Source of the DNA: Peterkaempfera sp044755465
Lineage (GTDB): Bacteria > Actinomycetota > Actinomycetes > Streptomycetales > Streptomycetaceae
Length of the DNA stretch: 64,000 bases
NCBI RefSeq assembly: GCF_044755465.1
Contig: NZ_JBIVRB010000010.1
Span: forward strand, 62,001-126,000
Reading direction: 5' to 3'
The notes below the pieces were generated by a model. It was not told the origin of the DNA. It searched no databases and saw only the letters and a program-made list of their open reading frames with translations. Position numbers and translations under genes: made by a program. This document shows positions 1 to 12,215 of this stretch, in pieces; positions within the stretch are counted from its first letter, which is position 1; each line of letters begins with the position of its first letter.

Positions 1-18
1 CGACCCAGAGGAACAGCT

Positions 19-594
19 GTGCTCTCGTCACCTGGCCGCCGGGCCACCCGGTGGACCGCGCCCGCCGTGGTCATCGCCGCGCTGGCCGCGCTCACGGCCT
101 GCTCCTTCGCCGCGCAGGGACCGGCGGCGGGCCCGGCCGACTGCGCTGCGAGCCCCGCCGGCCCGACCTGCGCCCCGGCGGCCCTGGCCCCCACCTCGGC
201 CGCCCCGTCCCCGACCGCCCCCACCTCAGCCGCAGCCGCCCCCGCCTCGGCCACTCCCAGCACGGCCGCCCTCGCCACGGCCGCACCGAGCCCGACCCGC
301 AGTACGGCCGCCGCGAAGCCGAAGCACACCCCGGTCGCCCCGGCGCAGCACAAGCCGGACCCCGGCACCCGGCCCAAGAGCAGCGGCAGCGGCGGCGGCA
401 GCAAGAGCTCCGGCTCGTCCGGCATCGACCAGAACCCCAACAACGGCAAGCATCCCGTCCCCGCGCCGCCCCGGCCCAGCCCCAAGCCGGAGTGGACCCC
501 GTGGCGGCCGGGCCCCGGCGACGTCGTCCCGCAGCCCGCGCCGCCGGTCGAGCCCGACGAGCCGTACACCCCCGACACCGCCCCGGCGGGCTGA
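19..594 (+). CDS. Putative secreted lipoprotein, Pro/Ala/Ser-rich, function unknown
   Basis: The 191-residue protein starts at GTG 19 with a GAGGA ribosome-binding site 6 bases upstream. A positively charged N-terminus and a hydrophobic stretch (about residues 15-27) are followed by a lipobox, Leu25-Thr26-Ala27-Cys28, so export and lipid attachment at Cys28 are expected. The rest is low-complexity and rich in Pro, Ala, Ser and Thr, with a Gly/Ser linker near residues 121-136 and no recognisable domain. It may act as a wall-spanning stalk, but no function can be assigned. Its stop lies 8 bases from the end of the convergent cobB gene, with no room for a terminator. The first bases of the window cut off its promoter. 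Confidence 0.75.
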   Translation: MLSSPGRRATRWTAPAVVIAALAALTACSFAAQGPAAGPADCAASPAGPTCAPAALAPTSAAPSPTAPTSAAAAPASATPSTAALATAAPSPTRSTAAAKPKHTPVAPAQHKPDPGTRPKSSGSGGGSKSSGSSGIDQNPNNGKHPVPAPPRPSPKPEWTPWRPGPGDVVPQPAPPVEPDEPYTPDTAPAG

Positions 595-602
595 CCGCCC
601 GG

Positions 603-1982
603 CTAGCGGCCGGGGCGGGCCGCCGCCGCGCGGGCCAGGCGCAGCGGCAGGGTGGGGGCGCCCGCCCAGTGCAGGTGGAGGTAGGAGGCGTGCACCGAGC
701 CGTGGGTGAAGCCGTCGGTGCGGGGGCCGGCCGGGGTGCGCCAGGCCCAGGCGGGCCGGTCGCCCGCGCCCGGTTCGCAGGCCGTGCGGTGGAACTCATG
801 GCCGCGCACCCGGGTCCCCGCCGCCGCCAGCGGGCTGTCGTGCAGCGCCACCGCCTCCCGGTAGCCCAGGGTCAGCCGCTCGGTCATCCGGGCGTCGCCG
901 TCCAGCACCCCGCACATCGGGCGGCCGTCCAGCGTACGCAGCAGATACAGCAGCCCGGCGCACTCCGCCGCGACCGGCGCCCCCGACCCGGCCAGGCCCG
1001 CGACCGCCGCCCGCAGCGCGCCGTTGGCGGACAGCTCGCCCGCGTACACCTCCGGGAAGCCGCCGCCGACCACCAGGCCCGCCGTGCGCTCCGGCAGCCG
1101 CTCGTCCCGCAGCGGGTCGAACGGGACGACCTCCGCCCCGGCCGCCGCCAGCAGCTCGGCGTGCTCCGCGTACGAGAAGGAGAACGCCGCGCCGGACGCC
1201 ACCGCGATCCGGGGCCGCCCGGCCACCGGCCCGCCCAGCGCCGCGATCTCGGCCGCCGGGTCCCACGGCCGGTCCGGCAGCGGGGGAGCGGAGCGGGCCA
1301 GCGCCAGCACCCCGTCCAGGTCCACCCCGGCGCCGACCAGCGCGCCCATGTCCCGTACCGCCCGGACCGCCGCCTCGTCCCGCTCCACCGCCGGGACCAG
1401 GCCCAGGTGCCGGGACGGCGTCGCCACCGCGTCGCTGCGCCGCACCGCACCCAGCACCGGCACGCCGGAGCCCTCCTCCAGCGCCTCGCGCAGCAGCTGC
1501 TCATGCCGGTCGGAGGCGACCCGGTTGAGGATCACCCCGCCGATCCGCACCTGCGGGTCCCAGGAGGCGAAGCCGTGCACCAGCGCGGCCACCGACCGGC
1601 TCTGCGCCGAGGCGTCCACCACCAGCACCACCGGTGCCCGCAGCACCTTGGCGACCTGCGCGGTGGAGGCCAGCTCGCCGCGCCCCGCCGCGCCGTCGAA
1701 CAGCCCCATCACGCCCTCGACCACGGCCACGTCCGCCCCGGCCGCGCCGTGCAGCAGCAGCGGCGCGACCTGCTCGGGCCCGCACAGGAAGGCGTCCAGA
1801 TTCCGCCCCGGGCGGCCGGTGGCCAGGGCGTGGTAGCCCGGGTCGATGTAGTCCGGGCCGACCTTGTGCGGTGAGACGGCCAGGCCCCGGGCGGCCAGCG
1901 CCGCCATCAGCCCGGTGGCGACGGTGGTCTTGCCGGAGCCGGAGGAGGGGGCCGCCAGGACCAGCCGGGGGACGGTCAGCAC
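603..1982 (-). CDS. cobB: Cobyrinate a,c-diamide synthase CobB
   Basis: CobB amidates the a and c carboxylates of (hydrogeno)cobyrinate using glutamine and ATP, in the cytoplasm. The 459-residue length is normal for the family. The N-terminal dethiobiotin-synthetase-like domain carries a P-loop at residues 12-20 (P-S-S-G-S-G-K-T-T). The C-terminal class I glutamine amidotransferase domain has its nucleophile Cys341 in the motif A-E-C-A-G-L. The GTG start lies 4 bases after the cobO stop, and the cobO end supplies a GGTGAG ribosome-binding site. This is the last gene of the riboswitch-controlled cobalamin operon. By family knowledge the substrate could be cobyrinate or hydrogenobyrinate; the sequence alone does not settle this. 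Confidence 0.95.
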   Translation of the reverse strand: MLTVPRLVLAAPSSGSGKTTVATGLMAALAARGLAVSPHKVGPDYIDPGYHALATGRPGRNLDAFLCGPEQVAPLLLHGAAGADVAVVEGVMGLFDGAAGRGELASTAQVAKVLRAPVVLVVDASAQSRSVAALVHGFASWDPQVRIGGVILNRVASDRHEQLLREALEEGSGVPVLGAVRRSDAVATPSRHLGLVPAVERDEAAVRAVRDMGALVGAGVDLDGVLALARSAPPLPDRPWDPAAEIAALGGPVAGRPRIAVASGAAFSFSYAEHAELLAAAGAEVVPFDPLRDERLPERTAGLVVGGGFPEVYAGELSANGALRAAVAGLAGSGAPVAAECAGLLYLLRTLDGRPMCGVLDGDARMTERLTLGYREAVALHDSPLAAAGTRVRGHEFHRTACEPGAGDRPAWAWRTPAGPRTDGFTHGSVHASYLHLHWAGAPTLPLRLARAAAARPGR

Positions 1983-1986
1983 CGGC

Positions 1987-2583
1987 TCACCACTCGATGC
2001 CGCGCTGGCCCTTGCGGCCCTCGTCCATCGGGTGCTTGACCTTGGTCATCTCGGTGACCAGGTCGGCGGCGTTCAGCAGCGGCTGCGGGGCGTACCGGCC
2101 GGTGATCACCACATGCTGCGCGCCGGGCCGCTCCCGCAGCACCGAGACGACCTCGTCGGTGTCCACCCAGCCCCAGTGCATCGGGTAGGTGAACTCGTCC
2201 AGTACGTACAGCCGGTATGTCTCGGCGGCCAGGTCGCGCTTGACCTGCTCCCAGCCCTCCCGGGCCGCCTCCTCGCTGGTCTCCAGGTCGCGCTGCACCC
2301 AGGACCAGCCCTCGCCCATCTTGTGCCAGCTGACCGGGCCGCCCTCGCCGGAGGCGCCGAGCACGCGCAGGGCGCGCTCCTCGCCCACCTTCCACTTGGC
2401 GGACTTGACGAACTGGAACACCCCGATCGGCCAGCCCTGGTTCCAGCCGCGCAGCGCCAGGCCGAACGCGGCGGTGGACTTGCCCTTGCCGGGGCCGGTG
2501 TGCACGGCGAGCACCGGCTGATTGCGGCGCTGACGGGTCGTCAGGCCGTCGTCGGGTACGGTGGTCGGCTGTCCCTGCGGCAT
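1987..2583 (-). CDS. cobO: Cob(I)yrinic acid a,c-diamide adenosyltransferase CobO
   Basis: CobO is a CobA/CobO/BtuR-type corrinoid adenosyltransferase. It moves the 5'-deoxyadenosyl group from ATP to the reduced cobalt of cob(I)yrinate diamide. The 198 residues match the family size. The P-loop G-P-G-K-G-K-S-T lies at residues 30-37, after a variable N-terminus. The gene sits between the chelatase subunit (4-base gap) and cobB (4-base gap), so it is co-transcribed and probably translationally coupled. The ATG start at 2583 is the only sensible one. This is the Walker-motif CobO family and not the unrelated PduO type. Confidence 0.95.
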   Translation of the reverse strand: MPQGQPTTVPDDGLTTRQRRNQPVLAVHTGPGKGKSTAAFGLALRGWNQGWPIGVFQFVKSAKWKVGEERALRVLGASGEGGPVSWHKMGEGWSWVQRDLETSEEAAREGWEQVKRDLAAETYRLYVLDEFTYPMHWGWVDTDEVVSVLRERPGAQHVVITGRYAPQPLLNAADLVTEMTKVKHPMDEGRKGQRGIEW

Positions 2584-2587
2584 GGCG

Positions 2588-4689
2588 TTACGCGGCCTTC
2601 CTGCTCGAAGCGGCCGGATGCCCGGCCCGGGTGTCGCGGACCAGCGCGGCCACGCCCTCGGCCCGCAGCTCCTCCAGCGTGACGGCGGGCCCGCCCAGGT
2701 CGGCGGCGAGCGAGGCCGCCAGGCCGAGCCGCACCGGGCCGGACTCGCAGTCCAGCACCACGGCGGCGATGCCCTGCGCGGCCAGCAGCCCGGCCGCCCG
2801 GCGGGCGTCGCCCAGCGGGTCCTTGCCGCCGGTGGCCCGGCCGTCGGTCACCACCACCAGCAGCGGCCGGCGGTGCGGATCGCGCAGCCGCTCCAGCCGC
2901 AGCACCTCATGGGCGCGCAGCAGCCCGGCGGCCAGCGGGGTCCGGCCGCCGGTGGGCAGCCGCTCCAGCCGGGCCGCGCCGACCTCCACCGAGGACGTCG
3001 GCGGCAGCGCCAGCTCGGCGCCGGAGCCCCGGAAGGTGACCAGGCCGACCTTGTCCCGGCGCTGGTAGGCATCCATCAGCAGCGACAGCACCGCGCCCTT
3101 GACGGCGGTCATCCGCTGCCGGGCCGCCATCGACCCGGAGGCGTCCACCACGAAGAGCACGAGGTTGGACTCATGCCCCTCCAGCACCTTCTCCCGGAAG
3201 TCGTCCCGGCGCAGCACCAGCGCCCGGCCGCTGCGGCCCCGGTCCCGCTGGTGGGGCGCCGCCGCCTGCACGGTGGCGGCCAGGTGCAGCCGCCCCAGCG
3301 CCCCGGCGGGCCGCCGGGCCCGCACGGTGTGCCCGCCGTCGGTCTCGGCGCGGGAGCGGCGGCCCTGGGTGCCCCGGCCGAGGCCGGGCACCTTCAGCAC
3401 CCGGGTCCGGTACGGCTCCCCGGCGGCCACCGGCGCCGCCTCCTGCGGCGCCCGGCCGGGGCCCTGGGCGCCCTCGGTGCCCTCGCCGCCCGCAGCGGGG
3501 GCCTGGGCCGGGCCGTCGGCGGGGGAGTCGGCGGAGTCGCCCGGTCCGCCGTCCTGCGGTGCGCCGTCCTGACCGCCGCCACCCCCGCCGCCACCCCCGC
3601 CGCCGTCAGGGCCCCCGTCCGGGCCGTCGGGGTTGTCCGGGCCGTCGGGGTCCGGCTGGTCGTCCGAGTCGTCCGGCCCGGCGTACTGCTGGAGCGTCTC
3701 GTCCAGCTTCTCGTCGTCCAGACCGGGCGCGTCGAACGGGTTGCGCCGCCGCCGGTGCGGCAGCGCCAGCTGCGCCGCGGTACGGACATCCTCCGCGATC
3801 ACCCGGGTGCGGCCCGCCCAGGCGGCCAGCGCCACGGCGGTACGGGCCATCACGATGTCGGCCCGCAGCCCGTCCACCTCGAACGCCGCGCAGACGGCGG
3901 TGATCTGGCGCAGCGCCGCGTCCGAGAGCACCACCTCCGGCAGCAGCGCTCGGGCGGCGGCGATCCGGTCCGCGAGCGCCCGCTCGTCGTCGGCCCAGCG
4001 CGCGGCGAAGCCCGCCGGGTCGGCGTCGTACGCCAGCCGCCGCCGCACCACCTCGGCCCGGGGCTCCGGCTCCCGGGTGGCGGCGATCTCCACCGTCAGC
4101 CCGAACCGGTCGAGCAGCTGCGGCCGCAGCTCGCCCTCTTCCGGGTTCATGGTGCCGACCAGCAGGAAGCGGGCGGCGTGCCGTACCGAGACGCCCTCCC
4201 GCTCCACGTACGAGCGGCCCATCGCGGCGGCGTCCAGCAGCAGGTCGACCAGGTGGTCGTGGAGCAGGTTGACCTCGTCGATGTAGAGCACGCCCCGGTG
4301 CGCCCGCGCCAGCAGGCCCGGCTCATACGCCTTGACGCCCTCGGACAGCGCCCGCTCCAGGTCCAGCGACCCGACGATGCGGTCCTCGGAGACGCCCACC
4401 GGCAGCTCCACCAGGTTGGCCGGCCGCTCCTCGGCGGCGGTGGCGGTCCGGTGCGGCCCGTCCGGGCAGTGCGGGTCGGGCGCGGCCGGGTCGCAGGCGA
4501 ACCGGCAGCCCGCCACCACGTCGATCGACGGCAGCAGCGAGGCCAGCGCCCGCACCGCCGTCGACTTGGCGGTGCCCTTCTCGCCGCGCACCAGCACCCC
4601 GCCCACGGCCGGGCTCACCGCGTTGAGCAGCAGCGCCAGCCGCAGGTCGTCCATGCCGACGATCGCGGTGAACGGATACCTCGCGTCGC

Positions 4690-4693
<4 letters not shown>
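2588..4693 (-). CDS. Fused ChlI/ChlD-type (AAA+ plus VWA) subunit of the cobalt chelatase
   Basis: This 701-residue protein joins the two motor subunits of a class I metal chelatase. An AAA+ ChlI-like domain (about residues 1-320) carries a Walker A motif at 37-45 and a Walker B region Y-I-D-E-V-N. A long acidic, Gly/Pro-rich linker follows, including a run of glycines. The C-terminal VWA domain has a MIDAS motif D-A-S-G-S. With CobN it should power ATP-dependent cobalt insertion, replacing the separate CobS and CobT proteins of proteobacteria. The ATG overlaps the cobN stop in an ATGA. Actinobacteria commonly use this fused form. Because cobN is next door and no bacteriochlorophyll genes are present, magnesium is not the likely substrate. 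Confidence 0.9.
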
Positions 4694-8391
<3,698 letters not shown>

Positions 8392-8471
8392 GGGGGTCTC
8401 TCCTGGATTCGGTCGGCCGGGGCTCGGCTCACGGGGGGTGCGGTCGGGCGTGGGATGGCGGTCGGGGCGGG

Positions 8472-9977
8472 TCACGGTGCGCCCGGGGGCGTGAACGGCG
8501 GGCCCTGGGCGGGCACGCCGTCCTCGATCAGCCGCCAGAGCGCGGCGGTGTCGGCGTGCTGTTCGATCAGGTCGCCCAGCCGGTCGAGGCGCTGCTCGCG
8601 GGCGGCGGCGAAGCTGCTGTCCGGTGCGGCGGTGAAGTCGCGTCCGGCGAGCCGGGCGACCTCGGTCAGGAAGGCGCGGCGGAAGCCGTCGTTCTCCAGC
8701 GCGCCGTGCCAGGTGGTGCCCCAGACGGCGCCGCTGCGGCAGCCGTCCAGAAACGGTTCGCCGCCCTCCACCGCGACCACGCCGTGGTGGATCTCGTACG
8801 CCTCCACCCGCTCGCCGTACGCCTGGCCGACCGGGCGGCCGAGGGTCTTCTCCCGGGCGAACTCCACCCGGACCGGCAGCAGCCCGAGGCCGGGCACCTC
8901 ACCGGCCCGCGACTCCACCCGGTCGACGATCAGCCGGGAGAGCATCTGGAAGCCGCCGCACACCCCCAGCACCGGCCGCCCGTCGGCGGCCCGCCGGGTG
9001 ATCGCGTCGGCCAGGCCGCGTTCGCGCAGCCAGGCCAGGTCGGCCACGGTGGCCCGGGTGCCGGGCAGCACCACCAGGTCGGCGTCCGCGATCTCCTCCG
9101 GCCGCGACGCCCAGCGGACCAGCACTCCCGGCTCCTGCGCCAGCGCGTCCAGGTCGGTGAAGTTGGACAGCCTCGGCAGCCGCACCACCGCGACCCGCAG
9201 CACCTCGGCGCCGTACGGGGCGGCCACCCCCTCGCCGCCCCGGTCCACGGCGGTGGCCAGGTCGAGGGAGTCCTCCGCGTCCAGCCAGAGCCCGGAGAGC
9301 ATCGGCAGCACCCCCATGACCGGACGGGACGTCAGCTTCTCCAGCATGTCCAGCCCGGGTTGCAGCAGCCGGACGTCGCCACGGAACTTGTTGACCAGCC
9401 AGCCCGCCACATGCCGCTGGTCCTCGGCGTCCAGCAGCGCCAGCGTCCCGTACATCGAGGCGAAGACCCCGCCCCGGTCGATGTCCCCGACCACCACCAC
9501 CGGCAGTGCGGCGGCCGTGGCCAGGCCCATGTTGGCGATGTCCCGGTCGCGCAAGTTGATCTCGGCGGGGGAGCCGGCGCCCTCGCAGACCACCACGTCG
9601 AAGCGGTGCCGCAGCTCGGCCAGGCACTCCAGGGCCCGCGCCAGCAGCAGCGGCTTGCGCTCCCGGTAGTCCAGCGCGCCGACCTCGGCCACCGGGCGGC
9701 CCAGCAGCACCACCTGGCTGCGTCCGTCGCCGCCCGGCTTGAGCAGCACCGGGTTCATCGCCGCCTCGGGCGCCACCCGGGCGGCGGCCGCCTGCATCGC
9801 CTGGGCGCGGCCGATCTCGGCGCCGTCGGCGGTGACCATCGAGTTCAGCGACATGTTCTGCGCCTTGAACGGCGCCACCCTGACGCCCTGCCGGGCCAGC
9901 CAGCGGCAGATCCCGGCGGTGACCACGCTCTTGCCCGCGTCCGAGGTGGTCCCCGCCACCAGCAGCGCCCCGCTCAT
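8472..9977 (-). CDS. cobQ: Cobyric acid synthase CobQ
   Basis: CobQ amidates the b, d, e and g side chains of adenosyl-cobyrinate a,c-diamide, using four glutamines and four ATP. The 501-residue length fits. The N-terminal P-loop-like motif T-T-S-D-A-G-K-S is at residues 10-17. The C-terminal glutamine amidotransferase domain has nucleophile Cys340 in V-C-G-G-F-Q-M-L. The ATG start at 9977 overlaps the cobD stop in an ATGA, so translation is coupled. The frame is open further upstream, but only inside cobD in another register. The stop is followed by an 80-base gap before the chosen cobN start. Confidence 0.95.
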   Translation of the reverse strand: MSGALLVAGTTSDAGKSVVTAGICRWLARQGVRVAPFKAQNMSLNSMVTADGAEIGRAQAMQAAAARVAPEAAMNPVLLKPGGDGRSQVVLLGRPVAEVGALDYRERKPLLLARALECLAELRHRFDVVVCEGAGSPAEINLRDRDIANMGLATAAALPVVVVGDIDRGGVFASMYGTLALLDAEDQRHVAGWLVNKFRGDVRLLQPGLDMLEKLTSRPVMGVLPMLSGLWLDAEDSLDLATAVDRGGEGVAAPYGAEVLRVAVVRLPRLSNFTDLDALAQEPGVLVRWASRPEEIADADLVVLPGTRATVADLAWLRERGLADAITRRAADGRPVLGVCGGFQMLSRLIVDRVESRAGEVPGLGLLPVRVEFAREKTLGRPVGQAYGERVEAYEIHHGVVAVEGGEPFLDGCRSGAVWGTTWHGALENDGFRRAFLTEVARLAGRDFTAAPDSSFAAAREQRLDRLGDLIEQHADTAALWRLIEDGVPAQGPPFTPPGAP

Positions 9978-10954
9978 CGGCCCGCCCTCCGGCTGCGCAG
10001 CCGGCCGGCCGCCCACCGCGCGGTGACGGTGGCGCCCAGCGCCAGCAGCCCCACCCGGCGGGACAGCAGGCACGCCCGCTCGATGTCCGCGACCTGGACC
10101 GGCCGCAGTTCCGCGCCCAGCACCGGGCGGTGCTCCACCCGGCTGCCGTACGCCAGTGTCCCGCCCAGCCGCACGCCCAGCGCCCCCGCGAACGCCGACT
10201 CGGCCTGCCCGGCGTTGGGGCTGGGGTGCGCCGAGCCGTCCCGCCGCCACACCCGCCAGGCCCGGCCCGGCTCGGGCGCGGCGGCGACGGTCAGCAGCGC
10301 GGTCAGCCGGGCGCCGGGCCAGCCCGCCACGTCGTCCAGCCGGGCGGCGGCCCAGCCGAAGCGGCGGTGGCGCGGGGTGCGGTGGCCGACCATGGCGTCC
10401 AGGGTGTTGACCGCGCGGAAGGCCAGCAGCCCGGGGGTACCGGCCAGGGCGCCCCAGGTCAGCGCGTTGACCACCGCGTCGGCGGTGTTCTCCGCGACGG
10501 ACTCCACCACGGCGCGGGCCAGCTGCGGGCCGTCCAGGTGCTGCGGGTCGCGCCCGCACAGATGCGGCAGCCGGGCGCGGGCCGCGGCCAGGTCGCCCGT
10601 CTCCAGCGCGGCGGCGATGGTGCGTGCCTCGCGGGACAGCGAGGTGCCGCCGAGCACCGTCCAGACGGCGCCCGCCGCCAGCAGCGCCCGCGCCGGGGCC
10701 CGGTGGCCGAGCGTCCGTTCGGCGGCGACCGCGCCGACCGCGACGGCGCCCACGCACAGGGCGGTGTGGACGGCGCCGGCGGCCCGGTGGTCGCGCCACA
10801 GGCGGCGCTCCAGCGCGGCGGCGGCGGTGCCGAAGGCGGCCACCGGGTGGCCGCGCCGGGGGTCGGCGAGCAGGGCGTCGACGGCGTACCCGGCGACCGC
10901 ACCGACGGCGAAGGCGGTGGGCCCGGGTACGGCGCGCGCAACCGGCGTGCGCAC
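9974..10954 (-). CDS. cobD: Adenosylcobinamide-phosphate synthase CobD/CbiB
   Basis: CobD (CbiB) is an inner-membrane enzyme that attaches the aminopropanol arm to adenosylcobyrate. The 326-residue product has several hydrophobic segments and the family signature region A-D-P-R-R-G-H-P-V near the N-terminus. It also has the conserved stretch V-E-S-V-A-E-N-T-A-D. I chose GTG 10954 because family proteins begin shortly before the D-P-R-R-G-H-P motif. The frame stays open to 11275, but that DNA is the riboswitch. No ribosome-binding site precedes this GTG. A 24-codon ORF ends 5 bases upstream, which suggests reinitiation. It is the first gene of the cobalamin operon. Confidence 0.88.
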   Translation of the reverse strand: MRTPVARAVPGPTAFAVGAVAGYAVDALLADPRRGHPVAAFGTAAAALERRLWRDHRAAGAVHTALCVGAVAVGAVAAERTLGHRAPARALLAAGAVWTVLGGTSLSREARTIAAALETGDLAAARARLPHLCGRDPQHLDGPQLARAVVESVAENTADAVVNALTWGALAGTPGLLAFRAVNTLDAMVGHRTPRHRRFGWAAARLDDVAGWPGARLTALLTVAAAPEPGRAWRVWRRDGSAHPSPNAGQAESAFAGALGVRLGGTLAYGSRVEHRPVLGAELRPVQVADIERACLLSRRVGLLALGATVTARWAAGRLRSRRAGR

Positions 10955-10959
10955 GCCGG

Positions 10960-11034
10960 TCAGCCGCTGCGGCGGGTGGACGGGTGGGGGCGGGACGGCC
11001 CCGAGGGTCGGTCGGGTACCCGGGCAGCCTGCAT
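10960..11034 (-). CDS. Possible 24-codon leader ORF between the cobalamin riboswitch and cobD
   Basis: An ATG at 11034 has a good GAGGA site (11047-11043) 8 bases upstream and opens a 24-codon frame that ends in TGA at 10962-10960. The stop lies only 5 bases before the cobD GTG, which lacks its own ribosome-binding site. The peptide is rich in Pro, Arg and Ser. The arrangement would let a riboswitch that hides this ribosome-binding site also control cobD by termination and reinitiation. It could also be chance in GC-rich DNA. Confidence 0.35.
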   Translation of the reverse strand: MQAARVPDRPSGPSRPHPSTRRSG

Positions 11035-11069
11035 CGCGCGTGTCCTCACTCAGGGTCCGCGCCCTGGAT

Positions 11070-11262
11070 CGACGAGCCGGCGGCGAGAGTCTCCTGGCTT
11101 CCGGATCGGCACACCCCCGGGCCTTCCAGCGGCCGGTTCGCGGCTGCCGTGGCCATGGTTCGAGGGTGCTCCCCGGTGACAGTGGCGGGACCGCGCCGGA
11201 TTCGCACCGGCTTCCTCTCCATGCCTCCGTACTGGCCCGAAGATCCCACCACGCGCCCGGTC
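11070..11262 (-). ncRNA. Cobalamin (B12) riboswitch
   Basis: Read on the minus strand, the DNA contains the hallmark core of the cobalamin riboswitch: G-A-A-G-C-C-G-G-T-G-C-G-A-A-T-C-C-G-G (about 11215-11197), then GCGGTCCCGCCACTGT, and at the 3' side the B12 box A-G-C-C-A-G-G-A-G-A-C-T (about 11099-11088). The core lies about 115 bases upstream of cobD in the correct orientation. By family knowledge, adenosylcobalamin binding lowers expression of the genes behind it, here the six-gene cobalamin operon. The ends given are approximate. The first ribosome-binding site lies about 23 bases after the aptamer, so translational control is likely. No obvious poly-U terminator is present. Confidence 0.93.
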
Positions 11263-11338
11263 GCAGCGTCAACACGGTGCGGGGAGGGTTCGGTCACACT
11301 CCACCCCTGCGACCTGCGGCTCTGCCGGATGTGGCGGT

Positions 11339-11577
11339 CTGCGGTCGGGTGGGCGGGGGTGGTCGGGTGGGTGGGTCGTGGGGTCAGGCGGCTGTCTCGG
11401 CGCGGTGCGGGGGCCGTCCGGCGGTGGCGTGGGGCAGGCGGTGTACGGCCGGATGCGGGGGCCTGCGGTCGGGCGGGCGGGGGTGGTCGGGTGGGTGGGT
11501 CGTGGAGTCAGGCGGCCGTCTCGGCGCGGTGCCGGGGCCGCCCGGCGGTGGCGCGGGACAGGCGGTGTACGGCCAGA
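11339..11577. repeat. 124-bp tandem duplication covering the 3' end of the small membrane-protein gene
   Basis: Two direct copies (about 11339-11453 and 11463-11577) are offset by 124 bases with only scattered mismatches. The copy at 11463-11577 includes the last codons and stop of the minus-strand gene at 11508-11807. The other copy repeats those codons and a stop just beyond, so the gene end was duplicated in place. Confidence 0.85.
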
Positions 11578-11807
11578 TCGGCGGGCGCGGCGGGCCGGGC
11601 GGGGGCGGGCAGGGCGGTGGTGCCCGGGGCTGCTTCGGCCGGGGCGGCGGCCAGGCGGACCAGCCCCACCGCTCTGCCGAGCGGTTGCGCGGCGGCCCCC
11701 GGCAGCTCGTCCGCAGGCGGCGCGAACGCCCGGTCCTCCAGCCAGGACATCCCGAGCAGTAGCAGGAGCAGCAGCGGGGGGACCAGCAGGCCGACAAGCA
11801 CGATCAT
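11508..11807 (-). CDS. Small single-pass membrane protein, unknown function
   Basis: The 99-residue product starts at ATG 11807 and has a strongly hydrophobic N-terminal segment (about residues 2-20, mostly Leu, Val and Pro), then a polar region beginning W-L-E-D-R. A long Ala/Pro-rich tail follows. Almost all third codon positions are G or C, as expected of a real streptomycete gene. The ribosome-binding site is weak. No domain is recognised. The last part lies in a 124-bp tandem duplication. It sits beside the cobalamin operon but is separated from it by the duplicated DNA and the riboswitch. A role as a small membrane accessory protein is a guess. Confidence 0.5.
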   Translation of the reverse strand: MIVLVGLLVPPLLLLLLLGMSWLEDRAFAPPADELPGAAAQPLGRAVGLVRLAAAPAEAAPGTTALPAPARPAAPADLAVHRLSRATAGRPRHRAETAA

Positions 11808-11941
11808 GACTACCGCCTGGGTTCGGGCACGGAAGCGGCGGCAGCAGCGCTGCCCCGCCACGGGACGCCGGCCGCCGGGAAGCCTCACCCCGCACCGCGG
11901 CCTTCTCTGCGGCTTGCCGCCCTCGCCGCTCGCAAACGCCC

Positions 11942-12131
11942 CCCGGCCTGCCAAGCCCCGCAGCCCGCCAAGCCCCCCCGGCCCGCCAAGCCCCCCCGGC
12001 CCGCCAAGCCCCCCCGGCCCGCCAAGCCCCCCCGGCCCGCCAAGCCCCGCAGCCCGCCAATCCCCCCGGCCCGCCAAGCCTCCCAGCCCGCCAAGGCCCC
12101 CGGCCCGCGAAGACCCCGGCCCCGCGAACGC
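11942..12131. repeat. Minisatellite, 11 units of 17-18 bp
   Basis: The core CCGCCAAG recurs at a spacing of 17 or 18 bases from about 11949 to 12128, with a C-rich spacer; the last two units have decayed. It fills most of the 408-base gap between the small membrane protein gene and the saccharopine-dehydrogenase-like gene. Reading frames through it give Gly/Ala/Arg or Lys/Pro repeats, which I regard as non-coding. Confidence 0.9.
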
Positions 12132-12215
12132 CCCCGCCCCGCGCACCCGCCGGTCGGCCGTGCGCCGGGAGTGCTCCCCTGGCCCGGTGGCGGGCGGCCC
12201 GGCATGCTGAGCGCC

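Noticed and set aside
51..1874. Long antisense frame of 607 codons over the lipoprotein and cobB genes
   Set aside because: It is a typical shadow frame in GC-rich DNA, with Arg/Gly/Pro-rich translation, opposite a clear cobB.
8392..8475. N-terminal extension of CobN to GTG 8475
   Set aside because: The 28 residues are Pro/Arg-rich, and ATG 8391 has an excellent ribosome-binding site. The GTGA overlap with cobQ is tempting but not decisive.
11046..11297. Open frame of 83 codons on the minus strand across the riboswitch
   Set aside because: It runs through the conserved aptamer core and B12 box, which explain the conservation, and the peptide has no family resemblance.
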